Assembly (NCBI RefSeq): GCF_029626145.1
Contig: NZ_JARUBJ010000002.1
Coordinates: 2,448,501-2,512,500, forward strand
Origin: Micromonospora sp. WMMD961
Lineage (GTDB): Bacteria > Actinomycetota > Actinomycetes > Mycobacteriales > Micromonosporaceae
DNA length: 64,000 bases
Reading direction: 5' to 3'
Position numbers and translations under genes: made by a program. Shown one piece after another: positions 1-7,570 of this stretch (its first letter is position 1; every line of letters starts with the position of its first letter). Under the pieces are notes generated by a model. It did no database searches and was not told the origin of the DNA. It worked only from the letters and a program-made list of their open reading frames with translations.

Positions 1-81
1 CCTGATCGCCTCCCGATCCGTGCGCTCGACGGCAGCGATGATCGGGAGCGTACCGGCGACGGTGTCGCTGTGTGGTCCCAT
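1..81 (-). CDS. Partial hypothetical protein (N-terminus only)
   Basis: An open frame runs off the left edge of the window. It begins with an ATG at 79-81 on the minus strand and gives about 27 residues starting MGPHSDTVAGTLPII. No stop occurs before the edge. A GGGTGAT stretch a few bases upstream is a weak ribosome site. The gene would be transcribed divergently from parE. I do not recognise the family, and 27 codons is too little to assign a function or to be sure that it is coding. Confidence 0.35.
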   Translation of the reverse strand, partial: MGPHSDTVAGTLPIIAAVERTDREAIR

Positions 82-158
82 GATCACCCGATGGTTGTTT
101 CCTGGCTCACGCCCGTGGGCCGACGCGCGGCGGGTCGCGCGGGGCCTCCGACAGTTGT

Positions 159-175
159 CCTAGCCTCGGGCTAGG
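159..175. promoter_or_regulatory. Perfect 7-bp inverted repeat upstream of parE
   Basis: CCTAGCC, a TCG loop and GGCTAGG form a perfect dyad 77-93 bp upstream of the parE start, in the gap between parE and the divergent open frame at the left edge. It could be an operator or a small mRNA hairpin. No regulator can be named from sequence alone. Confidence 0.35.
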
Positions 176-251
176 CTCGCTGCGGCGCGCCACGCCGGCT
201 GATGTCGCCGGTGACCGGCAGCACACCGCCGAGACCGGGGAGTACGACCAG

Positions 252-2309
252 TTGACCGCAGAGCCTGACACCCTGTACGGGGCCGATGACCTCACCCACC
301 TTGAGGGGCTGGACGCCGTCCGCAAGCGGCCCGGCATGTACATCGGTTCCACCGACAGCCGTGGCGTGGGTCACCTCGTCAACGAGATCCTCGACAACTC
401 CACCGACGAGGGTGTCGCCGGTCACGCCAGCCACGTCGAGGTGATCCTGCACGCCGACGGCTCGGTGCAGGTCGACGACGACGGCCGGGGCATCCCCACC
501 GACGTGCACGCCAAGTCCGGCATCTCCGGCGTCGAGCTGGTGCTGACCCGGTTGCACGCCGGCGGCAAGTTCGGCGGCTCCGGCTACAAGACCTCCGGCG
601 GCCTGCACGGGGTGGGCGCCTCGGCGGTCAACGCGCTGTCCCGCCGGTTCGACGTGACCGTCCGCCGCGCCGGCAAGATCCACACGATGTCCTTCCGGCA
701 CGGCGTACCGGGGATCTTCGACGGCGACGGGCCCGACGCGCCCTTCACCGCCGGCCCCGGGCTCCAGGTCGTCGGCGCCGTGAAACGCGGCCAACGCACT
801 GGCACGTCGATCCGCTGGTGGCACGACGCCCGCTACTTCGAGACCGGCGCCGCGCTCGACGTCGACGCGGTCCGGATGAAGCTGCGCAACACCGCGTTCC
901 TGGTGCCCGGCGTGACCTACCTGCTCCGCGACCTGACCGGCGAGACACCCGCCGAGGAGCGGTTCCACTACCCCAACGGGCTCAGCGACATGGTGGAGTT
1001 CCTCGCCCCGGCCGGCGACCGACCGGTCTCCGGCACCCTGCTGGTCAACGGCGAGGGCACCTACCGGGAGAACGCCGCCGACGCCAACGGCGTCATGCAG
1101 TCCAACGTGCAGCGGCGCGCCGAGGTCGAGGTGGCGTTCCGGTGGGGCACCGGCTACGAGCGCACCGTCGAGTGCTTCACCAACACCATCCGCAACGCGC
1201 ACGGCGGCACCCACCGCAAGGGCTTCGAGCGGGCCCTCGTCCGTTCCCTCGCCGACGCGGTCCGCAACACCCGCGGTCTGCTCAAGGCCAAGGAGGAGCC
1301 GCCCACCCTGGACGACGTCCTGGAGGGGATGACGGCGGTGGTGCACGTGCGGATCCCGGAGCCGCAGTTCACCTCGCAGACCAAGGACGAGCTGTCCACC
1401 ACCGGCATCACCAAGGTCATCCAGACGCTGGTCGACGCGCACGTCAAGGCCTGGTTGGAGGACCGGCGCACCAAGGCCGAGGCGCGCACCGTCCTGCAGA
1501 AGATCGTCGACGCGGCCCGGGTCCGGCTCACGCAGAAGCAACAGAAGGACGCCGCCCGGCGCAAGACCGCCCTGGAGGGCGCGTCCATGCCGCCGAAGCT
1601 GGTCGACTGCCGCGCGACGGGCATCGACCGCAGCGAGCTGTTCATCGTGGAGGGTGACAGCGCCCTCGGGACGAGCCGCATGGCGCGCTCGTCGGAATAC
1701 CAGGCGTTGCTGCCGATCCGGGGCAAGATCCTCAATGTGCAGAAGGCCAACCTCCAGCAGGTACTGGACAATGCCGAGTGCGCGGCCATCGTCCAGGTCC
1801 TCGGGGCCGGCTCGGGGCGTACGTTCGACCTCTCCGCGCTCCGCTACGGCCGAGTGCTGATCATGGCTGACGCCGACGTGGACGGCGCGCACATCCGTAC
1901 GCTGCTGATCACCCTCTTCGCCCGCTACATGCGGCCGTTGATCGAGGCCGGTCGGCTCTATGCCGCGATGCCGCCCCTGCACAAGATCACCACCAAGGGG
2001 CGCAACCCGCAGACGGTCTACACCTACACCCAGGTCGAGATGGAGACGACGGTCGGCAAGCTGGAGAAGGCCGGCAAGCAGATCGTCACCCCCATCCCGC
2101 GCTTCAAGGGTCTCGGCGAGATGGACGCCGACGAGTTGTGGGACACCACGATGAACCCGGCCACCCGCGCGGTCCGGCGGATCACCCTCGACGACGTCGA
2201 CGCCGCCGAGCGGATCCTCGAACTGCTGATGGGCGAGAAGGTCGAGCCGCGCCGCAACTGGCTGATCGACTCCGCCGACCGGGTCGACCGGGAAGCGATC
2301 GACGCATGA
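252..2309 (+). CDS. parE: DNA topoisomerase IV (type IIA) subunit B
   Basis: ATP-driven subunit of a type IIA topoisomerase, acting with the product of the next gene to relax or decatenate DNA. The 685-residue protein has the GHKL ATPase region first (NEILDNSTDEG near residue 45; GGLHGVGASAVNAL near 117), then the transducer domain, then the Toprim domain with the metal-binding DADVDGAHI. The Toprim motif is EGDSALG, not the EGDSAGG usual in GyrB, which favours a ParE-type paralogue. The start is a TTG with GGGGAG about 9 bases upstream; no better start follows. The gene lies 32 bp before parC, so they form an operon. It is probably the organism's second type IIA enzyme. That is inferred from the motif, since the canonical gyrBA pair is not in this window. 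Confidence 0.93.
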   Translation: MTAEPDTLYGADDLTHLEGLDAVRKRPGMYIGSTDSRGVGHLVNEILDNSTDEGVAGHASHVEVILHADGSVQVDDDGRGIPTDVHAKSGISGVELVLTRLHAGGKFGGSGYKTSGGLHGVGASAVNALSRRFDVTVRRAGKIHTMSFRHGVPGIFDGDGPDAPFTAGPGLQVVGAVKRGQRTGTSIRWWHDARYFETGAALDVDAVRMKLRNTAFLVPGVTYLLRDLTGETPAEERFHYPNGLSDMVEFLAPAGDRPVSGTLLVNGEGTYRENAADANGVMQSNVQRRAEVEVAFRWGTGYERTVECFTNTIRNAHGGTHRKGFERALVRSLADAVRNTRGLLKAKEEPPTLDDVLEGMTAVVHVRIPEPQFTSQTKDELSTTGITKVIQTLVDAHVKAWLEDRRTKAEARTVLQKIVDAARVRLTQKQQKDAARRKTALEGASMPPKLVDCRATGIDRSELFIVEGDSALGTSRMARSSEYQALLPIRGKILNVQKANLQQVLDNAECAAIVQVLGAGSGRTFDLSALRYGRVLIMADADVDGAHIRTLLITLFARYMRPLIEAGRLYAAMPPLHKITTKGRNPQTVYTYTQVEMETTVGKLEKAGKQIVTPIPRFKGLGEMDADELWDTTMNPATRAVRRITLDDVDAAERILELLMGEKVEPRRNWLIDSADRVDREAIDA

Positions 2310-2341
2310 TCACCTGTTGTGTTCTAGGGGAGAGCTGAGTC

Positions 2342-4825
2342 ATGGCACGCCGCAAGGAAAACAAGGTCGACCTCTCCTCGTTCGACCAGGCCGGCGCGCG
2401 GGTCTTCGACAATCCGCTGGTCACCGAGGTCTCCGACTCCTACCTGGAGTACGCGTTCTCGGTCATCCACTCCCGCGCCTTGCCCGACGCCCGCGACGGC
2501 CTCAAGCCCGTGCACCGGCGCATCCTCTGGTCGATGTACGAGCAGGGCTACCGCCCGGATCGCGGGCACGTGAAGTCTGCCCGAATTGTCGGGGATGCGA
2601 TGGGAAAGTACCATCCACACGGCGACACGGCGATCTACGACGCGATGGTCCGCCTCGCGCAGGACTTCTCGCTCAACGTGCCCCTCATCGACGGGCATGG
2701 AAATTTTGGATCTCCAGACGACGGCCCGGCTGCCAGCCGATACACGGAAGCCCGGATGTCCCGCGAGGCCATGCTGCTCGTCGGTGAGCTGGGCGAGGAC
2801 ACCGTCGACGTCGAGCCCAACTACGACGGGTCGCTGACCCAGCCGACGGTGCTGCCGGCGGCCTTCCCCAACCTGCTGGTCAACGGCGCGTCCGGGATCG
2901 CTGTCGGCATGGCCACCAACATGATCCCGCACAACCTCGCCGAGGTCGTCCAGGCCGCCCGCTGGCTGATCAACCACCCGGACGCCACCCTGGACAAGCT
3001 CATGGAGTTCGTCCCCGGCCCCGACCTGCCCACCGGTGGTGTGCTGCTCGGCCTGGACGAGGTGCGCCGGGCGTACGAGACCGGGCGCGGCGTGGTGCGG
3101 ATGCGCGGCAAGGTGGAGATCGGCCCGATCGAGGGCAGCCGGGGTCGCCAGGCGATCACCGTGGTCGAGCTGCCCTACGGCGTCGGCGCGGAGAAGGTCA
3201 TCGCGGCGATCACCAACGAGGTCACCAAGACCAAGCGGCTGACCGGCATCGCCGACGTCAAGGACCTCACCGACCGGGAGAGCGGCACCCGCCTCGTGGT
3301 CGAGTGCAAGGTGGGCGTCAACCCGCAGGCACTGCTCGCCGACCTCTACCGGCTGACCCCGCTGGAGCAGTCGTTCGGCGTCAACAACCTGGTCCTCGTG
3401 GACGGGCAGCCGCGCACGCTCGGGCTGAAAGCGCTGCTGGAGGTCTTCCTGGCCCACCGGTACGAGGTGGTCACCCGGCGCACCTCGTACCGGCGACGCA
3501 AGCGGCAGGAGCGGCTGCACCTGGTCGACGGTCTGCTGATCGCCTTGCTGGACATCGACGAGGTGGTCCGGCTGATCCGGGGCAGCGACGACGCGCAGGC
3601 CGCGAAGGACGGGCTGATGAGTCGCTTCGGGCTCTCCGACATCCAGGCGACCTACATCCTGGACACTCCGCTACGCCGGTTGACCAAGTTCGACCGGATC
3701 GAGCTGGAGGCCGAGCAGGAGCGGCTGCGCGCCGAGATCGCCGAGCTGAGCGCGATCCTCGACGACGAGCGGGTGCTCAAGAAGGTGGTCTCCGACGAGC
3801 TGGCGGCCGTGGTCAAGCAGTTCGGCACCGAACGGCGTACGACGCTTGTCGACGGCGACCTGAAGGAGGTGCTGGCCGCGTCCGCGCCGGCCGGCCCGCT
3901 GGAGGTCGCCGACGACCCGTGCCAGGTCATCCTCTCCGCGAGCGGGCTGGTCGCCCGGACCGCAGCCGAGTCGGAGGAGAGCGCCGAGGGGCGTCGACGC
4001 AACGGCCGGGTCAAGCACGACACGGTACGCGCGATCGTGCACTCCACCGCCCGTGGCCGGGTGTTGCTGCTGACCAGCGCCGGTCGGGCCTTCAAGGTCG
4101 ACGTCCTGCCGCTGCCGGTGTTGCCCGAGCAGGCCGGCACCGTGTCGTTGCGGGGCGGCATGTCCGCGGCCGAGTTGGTGCCGTTGGAGGCGGGGGAGAC
4201 CGTCGTCGGCCTAGCCCCGCTGGGCGGGCAGGCGGAGGGCTCGCCGGGGCTCGCCCTGGGCACCCGGCTGGGCGTGGTGAAGATCTGCGCGCCGGAGTGG
4301 CCGGTGCGTTCCGACGAGTTCGAGGTCATCGGTCTTCGCGACGGCGACGAGGTGGTCGGGGCGACCTGGCTGACCGACGGCAACGAGACCCTGACGTTCG
4401 TCACCTCGGACGCCGCACTGCTGCGCTTCTCCGCCGGGCTGGTCCGTCCGCAGGGCCTGAAGGGCGGCGGGATGGCCGGCATCAACCTGCCGGCTGGGGC
4501 GCGGGTGGTGTTCTTCGGGGCCGTGCGTACCGACGACCCGGGGCATGGCGAGCCGATGGTGGTGACCTCCACCGGGGCGACGGTCAAGGTGACGCCGTTC
4601 AAGGCGTACCCGGCCAAGGGTCGGGCGACCGGCGGCGTGCGCGCGCACCGGTTCCTCAAGGGTGAGACGGACGTGGCGGTCGCCTGGGTGGGCCCGCGAC
4701 CGGTAGGCGCGACCGGCACGGGTGAGCCGGTCGAGCTGCCGGCGGCGGACCCCCGCCGCGACGGCTCCGGTTTCGCCGTGATGCTGGGCCCAACGGTGGT
4801 AGGCCACCTCATCGAACGCGACTGA
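2342..4825 (+). CDS. parC: DNA topoisomerase IV (type IIA) subunit A
   Basis: DNA breakage-reunion subunit partnering the upstream parE product. The 827-residue protein has the winged-helix/tower core with the catalytic tyrosine in AASRYTEARM (about residue 137) and the HPHGDTAIYDAM segment of the quinolone-resistance region, followed by a beta-propeller C-terminal domain. The GyrA box (QRRGGKG) is not visible; an Arg-rich EGRRRNGRV lies near residue 550 instead, which supports ParC over GyrA. An AGAG-type ribosome site precedes the ATG. Codons around 2578-2745 are conspicuously AT-richer than the rest of the gene (for example GGA AAT TTT GGA TCT CCA), just where the active site is encoded. 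Confidence 0.93.
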   Translation: MARRKENKVDLSSFDQAGARVFDNPLVTEVSDSYLEYAFSVIHSRALPDARDGLKPVHRRILWSMYEQGYRPDRGHVKSARIVGDAMGKYHPHGDTAIYDAMVRLAQDFSLNVPLIDGHGNFGSPDDGPAASRYTEARMSREAMLLVGELGEDTVDVEPNYDGSLTQPTVLPAAFPNLLVNGASGIAVGMATNMIPHNLAEVVQAARWLINHPDATLDKLMEFVPGPDLPTGGVLLGLDEVRRAYETGRGVVRMRGKVEIGPIEGSRGRQAITVVELPYGVGAEKVIAAITNEVTKTKRLTGIADVKDLTDRESGTRLVVECKVGVNPQALLADLYRLTPLEQSFGVNNLVLVDGQPRTLGLKALLEVFLAHRYEVVTRRTSYRRRKRQERLHLVDGLLIALLDIDEVVRLIRGSDDAQAAKDGLMSRFGLSDIQATYILDTPLRRLTKFDRIELEAEQERLRAEIAELSAILDDERVLKKVVSDELAAVVKQFGTERRTTLVDGDLKEVLAASAPAGPLEVADDPCQVILSASGLVARTAAESEESAEGRRRNGRVKHDTVRAIVHSTARGRVLLLTSAGRAFKVDVLPLPVLPEQAGTVSLRGGMSAAELVPLEAGETVVGLAPLGGQAEGSPGLALGTRLGVVKICAPEWPVRSDEFEVIGLRDGDEVVGATWLTDGNETLTFVTSDAALLRFSAGLVRPQGLKGGGMAGINLPAGARVVFFGAVRTDDPGHGEPMVVTSTGATVKVTPFKAYPAKGRATGGVRAHRFLKGETDVAVAWVGPRPVGATGTGEPVELPAADPRRDGSGFAVMLGPTVVGHLIERD

Positions 4826-4836
4826 CCCCACCCCGG

Positions 4837-4904
4837 CCGCGCAACGTCGGGGACGTTGCTGCCTCCGACGTGCGGCAGGCAGCAGGTTCCCTGAAGCTGC
4901 GCGG
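4837..4904. repeat. Long imperfect inverted repeat, type A copy 1
   Basis: Two arms of about 30 bases pair imperfectly. The left arm starts CCGCGCAACGTCGGGGA and the right arm ends CTGAAGCTGCGCGG. It lies just after parC and before the convergent alkB-like gene, so it may act as a bidirectional terminator. Its arm resembles those at 44536-44609 and 51396-51471, which suggests a dispersed family and not an ordinary terminator. Confidence 0.75.
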
Positions 4905-4925
4905 ATCTCGGCGCTCACAGCGTCG

Positions 4926-5002
4926 ATGATCGTGCTCGATCCTGGATGGAGTGGCATCACCGACGTGGCGATACCACTCGATCCTTGATCGAGCACGATC
5001 AT
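4926..5002. repeat. Long inverted repeat, arms of about 33 bp
   Basis: The left arm starts ATGATCGTGCTCGATC and the right arm ends GATCGAGCACGATCAT. The 33-base arms match at all but about five positions around a short centre. It sits in tandem with the previous repeat between two convergent genes, so it can form a stable hairpin in transcripts from either side. There is no trailing T-run, so it is either an actinomycete-style terminator or a REP-like element. Confidence 0.8.
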
Positions 5003-5034
5003 GCGGAGGCGCCGGCCCGCGGCACCGAGGGGAA

Positions 5035-5670
5035 TCAGGCGACGTTGATCGGGCGGAACTGGACGCTTACCCGGGGGCCGACGGGTCGGGCGGTCTTCGG
5101 GATGGCGTGTTCCCAGGTGCGTTGGCAGGAGCCGCCCATCACGATCAGATCACCGTGGCCCACCGGGAAACGCAGGCTGTCGCCGCCGCCGCGAGGGCGC
5201 AGCAGCAGTGGCCGGGGCGCGCCGAAGGAGACGATCGCGACGACGGTGTCGGTATGCGCGGAGCGGCCGATGGTGTCGCCGTGCCAGGCCACGCTGTCCC
5301 GCCCGGAGCGGTAGAGGCACAGGCCGGCGGTGACGAAGGGTTCGCCCAGCTCGGGCGCGTAGTGCCGGGTCAGCTCCGCGCGTGCCGTGGTGAGCACGGG
5401 GTGGGGGAGTTGCCGGTCACCGTCGTACCAGCAGAGCAGGCGGGGCACGTCGACCTCGTTGTCGAACATGGTGCGGCGCTCGGCCCGCCAGGGCACCTCG
5501 GTGAGCAGGGTGTCGAGGACCGCGTCGGAGCCGCGCACCCAGCCGGGGAGGTGGTCGACCCAGGCACCCCGGGTGAGGTGGTGCCGGCGGATCTGACCGG
5601 GCAGCGGCCCCAGGGTCGGCCCGGCGTCGGTCAGGTCGAGCATCGACGGCTGGTAGGCGGCCTGCGTCAT
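5035..5670 (-). CDS. AlkB-family 2-oxoglutarate/Fe(II)-dependent dioxygenase
   Basis: Probable oxidative DNA dealkylation enzyme that removes N-alkyl lesions using Fe(II), oxygen and 2-oxoglutarate. The 211-residue protein has the family's iron triad: His130 and Asp132 in VAWHGDTIG and His188 in TWEHAIPK. It also has the RVSVQFR arginine region (Arg200/Arg206) that holds 2-oxoglutarate. Length fits AlkB. The ATG at 5670 is chosen because the frame upstream is short. A 16-bp LexA-like box lies 22-37 bp upstream, so damage-inducible expression is likely. It is convergent with parC and upstream of the 3' end of the pse operon, but appears unrelated to it. Confidence 0.88.
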   Translation of the reverse strand: MTQAAYQPSMLDLTDAGPTLGPLPGQIRRHHLTRGAWVDHLPGWVRGSDAVLDTLLTEVPWRAERRTMFDNEVDVPRLLCWYDGDRQLPHPVLTTARAELTRHYAPELGEPFVTAGLCLYRSGRDSVAWHGDTIGRSAHTDTVVAIVSFGAPRPLLLRPRGGGDSLRFPVGHGDLIVMGGSCQRTWEHAIPKTARPVGPRVSVQFRPINVA

Positions 5671-5691
5671 ACGACCACCCTAGCAGCACTT

Positions 5692-5707
5692 TCGTACACC
5701 CGTTCTA
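5692..5707. promoter_or_regulatory. Candidate LexA (SOS) box of the alkB-like gene
   Basis: On the minus strand this reads TAGAACGGGTGTACGA. It matches the actinobacterial SOS palindrome TCGAAC-N4-GTTCGA except at two symmetric-like positions. It is 22-37 bp upstream of the alkB-like ATG, next to a TAGGGT -10-like hexamer. The HNH gene at 57681 has the same 12 fixed bases (TAGAAC-N4-GTACGA), which strengthens both calls. Confidence 0.6.
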
Positions 5708-5747
5708 GATTTGTGTCGGTCCGTCGGGCCGAGCGTGACCAGCGCCA

Positions 5748-6785
5748 TCAGCCGCAGACGGCGGCCTGGCGTACCGCGTCGAACACCGCGTCCACGACCC
5801 GGGCCCGGCCCCGCCCGTCGATGGTCGACCATGCCTGTCCGGCGAGCGTCGCGCGCCGCTGCGCCGAGTTGAGCAGCCCGAGCAGGGTCCGCGCCGCCGC
5901 CGCACGGGTGGCCCGTCCGGCTACTCCGGCTGCGGTCAGCTCCGGCAGCTCGCCGAGACCGGCGGCCAGGCCGTGCCGCACCACGCGGGCGTACGACTCG
6001 CGTTGGTTGTCGACCACGCAGACCAGCGCGGCGGGTGCGCCGAGGCAGCAGAGTTCCCAGGTGGACGTGCCGGCGGCGCTGACCACCAGGTCGGCTTCGG
6101 TGATCAGGGTCGGTAGCGAGGTGGTGGGCGGGACCGGTCGGATGATCTGCCCACGGCCGGGGGTGACGTCCTCCACCTCCGCCTCGATCTCCGGTCGGCC
6201 GACGATGACCGTCAGGTCCATCGGGTGACCGGTGGCCACCAGCACCCGGGTCAGCACCGGAGCCGCACCGACGGCGTCCGTTCCGCCGAAGAAGGCCAGC
6301 ACCCGGGGGCGGCTGACCGCCGTGGCGGGCGGGGGGACAGGCGGTCGGGCGGTGATCACGGAGTCGCGCAGCAGGGCGTAGGCGCTGCCGGCGAGCAGTC
6401 GGCCGGGCAGCTCCGGTAGCTGCGCTCCGAAGTTCTGGTCGAGGTAGAGGTCGGCGACCTGTCCGCGGCTGTCCCCGTCGATCACGGCGAGGGTGAAGAC
6501 GCCGGCGGCGCGCAGGGCGCCTGCCCCGGCCGGGTCCAGCTCGTAGGAGTCGAGGACCATCACGTCCAGCTCGTGCCGGCGGGCTGCCTCGACCAGCCCG
6601 TCCGGCGTGTCCGGGCCCGGGTGCAGGGGGATGCCGCGTGCGGCAAGCTCGGCGGTGGCCCAGCCGAGCCGTTCGACGGTGCCGAACACCGCCACGTGGG
6701 CGCCTCGGGCGAGGAACTCCTCGGCGAGCGCCAGGCAGCGCGCGAGGTGGCCGACGCCTCGTCGTGGGCCCGCGTCGCAGCGCAA
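5748..6785 (-). CDS. pseG: UDP-2,4-diacetamido-2,4,6-trideoxy-beta-L-altropyranose hydrolase (PseG-like)
   Basis: GT-B-fold hydrolase that removes UDP from the 2,4-diacetamido altrose intermediate before PseI condenses it with phosphoenolpyruvate. The N-terminus RCDAGPRRGVGHLARCLAL matches the family's R-x-D-A-x-x-x-x-GxGH start. The C-terminal half has the nucleotide-binding region (SAAGTSTWELCCLG). The TTG at 6785 gives 345 residues but begins inside the first beta-strand. A CTG at 6806, overlapping the previous stop and preceded by GGAGGAG, would add the missing residues STLRVGL. The true start may therefore be a rare CTG. It is the last gene of the pseB-to-pseG operon. Confidence 0.85.
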   Translation of the reverse strand: MRCDAGPRRGVGHLARCLALAEEFLARGAHVAVFGTVERLGWATAELAARGIPLHPGPDTPDGLVEAARRHELDVMVLDSYELDPAGAGALRAAGVFTLAVIDGDSRGQVADLYLDQNFGAQLPELPGRLLAGSAYALLRDSVITARPPVPPPATAVSRPRVLAFFGGTDAVGAAPVLTRVLVATGHPMDLTVIVGRPEIEAEVEDVTPGRGQIIRPVPPTTSLPTLITEADLVVSAAGTSTWELCCLGAPAALVCVVDNQRESYARVVRHGLAAGLGELPELTAAGVAGRATRAAAARTLLGLLNSAQRRATLAGQAWSTIDGRGRARVVDAVFDAVRQAAVCG

Positions 6786-6802
6786 CCCGACCCGCAGCGT
6801 GC

Positions 6803-7570
6803 TCAGGACTCCTCCAGCTGCTTCTGCCGGACGTCGGCGTTGAGCGCGCGCAGCTCGGGCTGCTCGTCGAGCCAGTCGGTGAGCTTGGCCAGCGGCACGC
6901 TGACGTCACCGAAGTGGTCGGTGATCGCGCTGACCACCGCCCAGTCCTGCTCGGTGTCGAGGGTCAGCCGCAGCGCGGAGCGGTCCGGGGTGAGTGTCAC
7001 GCCGAGCACCCGGAACAGCTCCGGATGGGTGTACGCGTACGACGTCACGTGTACCCGGTGGTGGTCGGTGGCGAGCCGGCCGACGGTGCGCAGCGTCTCC
7101 GCTCGGATGATCTCGACGTCCAACCCTCGGGGCAGGGTGCGGGCGATGGACGTGCTGGCGTAGTCCAGCCCGGGGACTGCCCGGTACACCGAGGCGACCA
7201 GGGCGATGATCTCCGGGTCGAGCAGTGGGCAGTCGGCGGTGAACCGCATGACCGCGTCGCCCGGGTGCGCCGCGAGCGCGCCCAGGAACCGGTCCAGCAC
7301 GTCGTCGACCGGCCCCCGGTGGCACGGCACGCCCAGCCGCTCGCACTCGGCCACCACGGCGTCGTCGACCGTGTCGGTGCTGGTCGCGACCACCAGGTCG
7401 GCCAGTACCCCGCTGTCGCGGGCGGCGCGGACCACCCGGCCCAGCACGGAACGCCCGGCGAGCGGGCGCAGCACCTTTCCGGGCAGCCGGGACGACCCCA
7501 TTCGTGCCTGCACGATGCCGGTGATCCGGGGCACCGCCCCGGCCCGTTTCGTCGCCGCCGTCCCGGTCAC
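6803..7570 (-). CDS. SpsF/PseF-like cytidylyltransferase
   Basis: Nucleotidyltransferase of the acylneuraminate cytidylyltransferase/SpsF family, here the likely enzyme that charges the nonulosonic acid with CMP. The protein is about 255 residues. Near its N-terminus is the nucleotide-binding signature IVQARMGSSRLPGKVL, followed by the conserved MRFTADCPLLDP metal/sugar region. The GTG start at 7570 overlaps the stop of the upstream methyltransferase-like gene (GTGA). A longer open frame continues upstream to 8446 but is noise inside that gene. Its stop lies next to the pseG start. Assignment as PseF is by context; some SpsF relatives have other substrates. Confidence 0.82.
   Translation of the reverse strand: MTGTAATKRAGAVPRITGIVQARMGSSRLPGKVLRPLAGRSVLGRVVRAARDSGVLADLVVATSTDTVDDAVVAECERLGVPCHRGPVDDVLDRFLGALAAHPGDAVMRFTADCPLLDPEIIALVASVYRAVPGLDYASTSIARTLPRGLDVEIIRAETLRTVGRLATDHHRVHVTSYAYTHPELFRVLGVTLTPDRSALRLTLDTEQDWAVVSAITDHFGDVSVPLAKLTDWLDEQPELRALNADVRQKQLEES

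Noticed and set aside
171..1982. Long open frame on the minus strand opposite parE (603 codons)
   Set aside because: It is an antisense shadow of a highly biased GC-rich gene; the residues are V/G/R/D-rich with no motif, and parE is certain.
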